Assembly: GCA_964415245.1 (NCBI GenBank)
Contig: CAYQAJ010000020.1
Coordinates: 1-33,894 of the forward strand
From: CAYQAJ01 sp964415245
GTDB taxonomy: Bacteria; Planctomycetota; Planctomycetia; Pirellulales; Pirellulaceae
Reading direction: 5' to 3'
Length of the DNA stretch: 33,894 bases
This document shows positions 31,225 to 33,894 of this stretch, one piece after another. A model generated the notes under the pieces. The model was not told the DNA's origin. It ran no database searches and saw only the letters and a list, made by a program, of their open reading frames with translations. Position numbers and translations under genes: made by a program. How positions within the stretch are numbered: position 1 is the first letter of the stretch; each line of letters starts with the position of its first letter.

Positions 31225-31387
31225 TTTCCAAACCGTCGGGGACTGGCTCAAGTTAAGTTTTCAGTTTTCAGCCGGAGCGGAATGGACGAGATGGACCCTA
31301 TGGACGGCCTGCAACCGACAACGCACAACCAACCACCGACAACAAACCTCGTCCGACTGAAAACTGAACACTGAAAACTGAACACTC
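31225..31387. repeat. Composite: CCGTCGGGGACTGGCTC fragment plus heptamer element (long copy B)
   Basis: TCCAAACCGTCGGGGACTGG-type sequence (31227-31250; the 19 bases 31232-31250 match 12365-12383) is followed by a second copy of the 3924-4072 element. 31262-31306 is identical to 3928-3972 over 45 bp. It ends with ACTGAAA, ACTGAAC, ACTGAAA, ACTGAAC units. Confidence 0.8.
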
Positions 31388-31433
31388 TCGACGAGCCCGT
31401 TCCCCTCTCCGCTCTATAAAGGATTTACCTGCC

Positions 31434-32672
31434 ATGTCGCTGCTCTCCGCCCTGAAATCGGTGCTGTTGCGCAAAAAGCCACTCACTGCCGACTATCGAC
31501 CGCAACCGCCCGAGCCCGTCGCGCTCCGCGTCGATGAGTTACCCCCATTCAACCTGCGCGTGGCCGATCTCATGCGGTTCGACTCACAGGTCCGCATCGC
31601 GCTGGGCGCCCGCAACGGGCTGCTCATGGCGGCGGAGGTCGAAGTCGTCGGCGATCAGCCCGACGTCGTTCGCTGGGTGCAAACGCAGTGGGACCGGCTT
31701 TGGTCGAGCTCGGCGCATCAGCTTTTGCGCACAAAGCTGTACGGGTTCCTGCCGTTCGAGGTCATGTATCGCCAGATTCGCGGCGGAGCGCTCGACGGGG
31801 CGCTGGTGGTCGATCACCTCAAGGATCGCCATCCTCGCGATGCCCGCGTTCTGGTGCACGACGGGCAAATTGTCGGCTTCGCGTTGCGCGTTGCGCGGGA
31901 TCGCGAGGTCGAGGTGGTCGCCCCCAAGGCGCTGGTGTGCACGTTCGACTCCGAGTTCGGCAATCCGTACGGCTGCGCGCTATTGGAACGCGCGTACCCG
32001 GCGTGGTACGAGAAGTGGATGGACGGCGGCGCGAAGAAGACACTGCGGCTGCGGATGATTAAAGACGCCTACATCGGCGACATCTTCTGGTACCCGCCCG
32101 ATCGCGCGATCGAGCTGCCCGGCGGACGCAGCGTGAGTTGGCGCGACATCGCCCGCGAGATCATCGAGTCGCGTCTCTCGGGCGGGGCCATGACGCTGCC
32201 GCTGGTGTTCGACGCTAGCGGCAACAAGCTAGTCGACTACACGCCGCCGCAAGACGTGAGCGGTGCCACGCACGTGTTCCAGTGGAAGCAGGACGTCGAC
32301 CTGGAAATCTGGAAGGCGCTCGAAGTGCCGCCTGAGATTATCGAGGCGGCGAGCGTGGGCAGCGGCTACGCCGGCCGTTCGATTCCCTTCATGGTGGCGC
32401 TGAGCGCCGTGCAGGTGGAGTTGGCGGAGCTGGTTCGCTCGGTAGATCGCGACATCCTGCGACCGCTGGCCCAGCTCAACTTCGCCACGGTGCCCGATTA
32501 CGAGATTCGCCCGCGATCAGTGGTGGAGACGTACTTCGAGCAGGCGCAGGGCTCGACCGCGTCGCGAGCGCCACGCCCGACCGCCCCTCGTTCTCAGGCT
32601 CCGCCTGGGAACGGCGCATCTGCCAGGCTCCAGCCTGCTGCTGCGCGCAGTTCGTTGGTGGGAGCGAGCTAA
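31434..32672 (+). CDS. Phage portal protein (Mu gp29-like, DUF935)
   Basis: The 412-residue product matches Mu gp29/DUF935 portals: LRVADLMRFDSQVRIALGAR, EVVGDQPDVVRWVQTQWDRL, LRTKLYGFLPFEVMYRQIRG, FDSEFGNPYGCALLERAYPA, WYEKWMDGGAKKTLRLRMIK, GGAMTLPLVFDASGNKLVDY and LEVPPEIIEAASVGSGYAGR. Portals form the dodecameric DNA gate of the head. Here the gene is at the far end of the structural block, 24 kb from TerL, whereas terminase-portal adjacency is usual. The last 30 or so residues are Ala/Pro-rich and are encoded by hairpin repeats (32591-32640), so they are unlikely to be part of the conserved fold. Confidence 0.88.
   Translation: MSLLSALKSVLLRKKPLTADYRPQPPEPVALRVDELPPFNLRVADLMRFDSQVRIALGARNGLLMAAEVEVVGDQPDVVRWVQTQWDRLWSSSAHQLLRTKLYGFLPFEVMYRQIRGGALDGALVVDHLKDRHPRDARVLVHDGQIVGFALRVARDREVEVVAPKALVCTFDSEFGNPYGCALLERAYPAWYEKWMDGGAKKTLRLRMIKDAYIGDIFWYPPDRAIELPGGRSVSWRDIAREIIESRLSGGAMTLPLVFDASGNKLVDYTPPQDVSGATHVFQWKQDVDLEIWKALEVPPEIIEAASVGSGYAGRSIPFMVALSAVQVELAELVRSVDRDILRPLAQLNFATVPDYEIRPRSVVETYFEQAQGSTASRAPRPTAPRSQAPPGNGASARLQPAAARSSLVGAS
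32591..32640. repeat. Hairpin repeats forming the portal C-terminus
   Basis: CAGGC-TCC-GCCTG (32595-32607) and CAGGCT-CC-AGCCTG (32624-32637) lie in the last codons of the portal gene; similar hairpins recur at 32703-32747 and 16897-16945. Confidence 0.65.
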
Positions 32673-32702
32673 AGACCACGTGCGCTTGCTTCGTTAACCG
32701 GA

Positions 32703-32753
32703 ACGGGCGGAGCCCGCCAGACAGTGGGTTCCCAGGCAGAGCCTGGGTACCAG
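32703..32753. repeat. Hairpin repeat cluster after the portal gene
   Basis: CGGGC-GGA-GCCCG (32704-32716) and CCCAGGC-AGA-GCCTGGG (32731-32747). The rest of the 32673-32762 gap shows no gene. The inverse of CACTGTCTG (also at 16922-16930) lies between the hairpins. Confidence 0.65.
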
Positions 32754-32762
32754 GAAATGGTC

Positions 32763-33488
32763 ATGACTTGCCGCAATACGATCACCATCACCCTCGACGG
32801 CCTCCCCTGCGTCGTCGCCGATCGCGGGCACGCCGACGATGAGGCGCGACTGGCCAACTCGTACTGGTGTCCGCTCGGGCCGGCGCCCGGTCGCGCGTGG
32901 GTGCTGATGTTGCGGCGCGACCTGGACGCGGTCCTCGCGAAACCGTCCTCCTACCATGAGCTGGTCCTCGAGACGCGGGGCGACGCGCCTACGGTGCGGC
33001 TCGCCTTTCCCAAGCTCCTCGTGGAAAAGAGCCGGCGGCTGTTGCCGGGGAAGAGTGCCGACCCCGACGCGCTGTATCTGGTCGAGCTGGCCGACAAGCG
33101 AATCCTGGTCGATCGCTTCAGCGACACGGGCGGCCTGGCCTTCAACGTCCGCAGTTACGCGCAAGCGCAGTCGTATTTGTCCGAAAGCGCGGGCCACACC
33201 TGGGCCAGCGCCGTAGCGGTCGTGTGGAACACCATGTCGAACGTGCTGGGCGCGTTCCCGGGTCTGCCTGCCGGTTACGCGCCGGACGGCCAGCCGGAGA
33301 ATGTGCGCTTCACCGGCGTCAATGCCTGGCATGCGCTCAACCATCTGCTGGCGCAGATCGGCTGCACGGTGGCGTACGATCCGCTGGCCGATTCCTTCTC
33401 CATCGTTCGACTCGGAAGCACGCAGCCCGGCGTGCCCGACGCCTGGTCCGGCGCCGACATGCTGCATGTGACGGGTGGCGGGAGCCAG
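32763..33488 (+). CDS. Phage tail-like protein, N-terminal part of an apparent chimera
   Basis: The frame is open from ATG 32763 (AGGA seven bases upstream) through the window end without a stop. The first 240 residues or so are beta-rich (TITITLDGLPCVVADRGHAD, SYHELVLETRGDAPTVRLAF, LYLVELADKRILVDRFSDTG) and contain VRFTGVNAWHALNHLLAQIG and then CTVAYDPLADSFSIVRLG, a pattern like the hub/gpD-like region of tail proteins. The feature end is set where xanthine dehydrogenase homology begins; the true end of the phage gene is unknown. The following frame belongs to an unrelated enzyme, so the phage gene is probably truncated by a misjoin or a real fusion. Confidence 0.6.
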
Positions 33489-33894
33489 GCCTTCGCGCCG
33501 CGCAACGCCGACGAGCTGGCCGAGGTCTATGCGGCGAACCCGGACGCCATCATCGTCGCCGGCGCGACGGATGTCGGTCTGTGGGTCACCCAGCAGCACC
33601 GGTCTCTCAAGACTCTGATCGATGTCACTCGGGTCAAGGACCTTTCCACCATTGAGGCGACCGACAAGGGCCTGACCATCGGCGCGACCGTGAGCCATCG
33701 CGACGCGACGGCCGCACTCGCCAAGCTGCACCCCGACCTCGGCGAGCTCTTGCGCCGCTTCGCCTCCGTGCAGATCAGGAACGCGGGAACGGTCGGCGGC
33801 AACATCGCCAACGGCTCACCTATCGGCGACCTGCCGCCGGCGCTGATCGCGCTCGATGCGCAACTCACGCTGCGCCGCGGTTCCGACCGCAGAA
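33489..33894 (+). CDS. xdhA: Xanthine dehydrogenase FAD-domain fragment (XdhA-like)
   Basis: From FAPRNADELAEVYAANPDA onward the reading frame matches the FAD-binding domain of XdhA: IIVAGATDVGLWVTQQHRSL, then LTIGATVSHRDATAAL and the FAD motif QIRNAGTVGGNIANGSPIGD, then LPPALIALDAQLTLRR. It runs off the window. XdhA normally has a 2Fe-2S domain before this region; here a phage-like protein precedes it in frame. I believe this is a chimeric assembly join at about 33430-33490, although a natural fusion cannot be excluded. The subtype looks proteobacterial (alphaproteobacterial-like) rather than planctomycete, by general impression only. Confidence 0.8.

Noticed and set aside
1..33894. tRNA, rRNA or integrase attachment sites
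   Set aside because: No cloverleaf-like segment, rRNA motif, integrase or direct-repeat pair marking att sites was seen by eye.

Overview
The window (about 33.9 kb, GC-rich) looks like a planctomycete genome, probably Pirellulales-like. The clues are a membrane protein opening with the RRFQFS...LVTAVAILCAL pattern typical of that phylum, a halogenase-like/radical SAM/asparagine-synthetase-like gene trio, and intergenic spaces packed with short palindromic and heptamer-tandem repeats. One 100-N scaffold gap (2320-2419) shows this is a draft assembly.

Layout. (1) 1-7.5 kb, phage left block: a divergent promoter/palindrome region, two small cysteine-rich proteins (one with an HTH), a secreted trypsin-like protease with a collagen-like tail, small membrane and unknown proteins, a ParB-like protein, an ABC-ATPase/GNAT fusion, and the terminase small and large subunits. 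(2) 7.6-8.6 kb: a HicBA toxin-antitoxin pair and a DUF6188-like gene. (3) 8.6-12.7 kb, minus strand: a three-gene biosynthetic operon (asparagine-synthetase-like, radical SAM, flavin-dependent halogenase-like). (4) 12.9-21.9 kb, ordinary chromosomal genes: ICMT-like methyltransferase, DUF433/DUF5615 and Unstab_antitox/ParE pairs, metallo-beta-lactamase/beta-CASP protein, NAD-dependent epimerase-like protein, secreted proteins and a PBP4-type D,D-peptidase. (5) 22-33.4 kb, phage structural block: a minus-strand repetitive surface-like protein, Mu-I-like head protease with a nested scaffold start, lambda-D-like decoration protein, E-type major capsid protein, gp36-like protein, tail-tube-like protein, tail proteins, Mu gp29-like portal and a further tail-like protein. 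(6) From about 33.49 kb the last reading frame turns, without a frameshift, into the FAD domain of xanthine dehydrogenase XdhA. This is a probable assembly chimera.

The phage packaging genes are therefore separated from the portal and capsid genes by about 15 kb of bacterial genes. No integrase, replication, tape-measure or lysis gene is visible. The two phage blocks share a 13-bp promoter/operator-like motif (TTGACATCTCAAC), and the same repeat families occur in phage and bacterial parts. I therefore favour a real, split or domesticated (GTA-like) element over a misjoin at 8 or 22 kb.

The most unusual signals are: (a) two different palindromic or TIR-bearing repeat elements lying in frame inside conserved enzymes (ABC-GNAT at 4521-4620; asparagine-synthetase-like at 12353-12474), each with a related non-coding sequence elsewhere in the window; (b) degenerate 7-bp tandem repeats, often with inverted ends, in almost every phage intergenic gap and also used as protein linkers or tails; and (c) a ParB-like plus ABC-ATPase/GNAT pair next to the terminase that may be a DNA-modification or packaging module.
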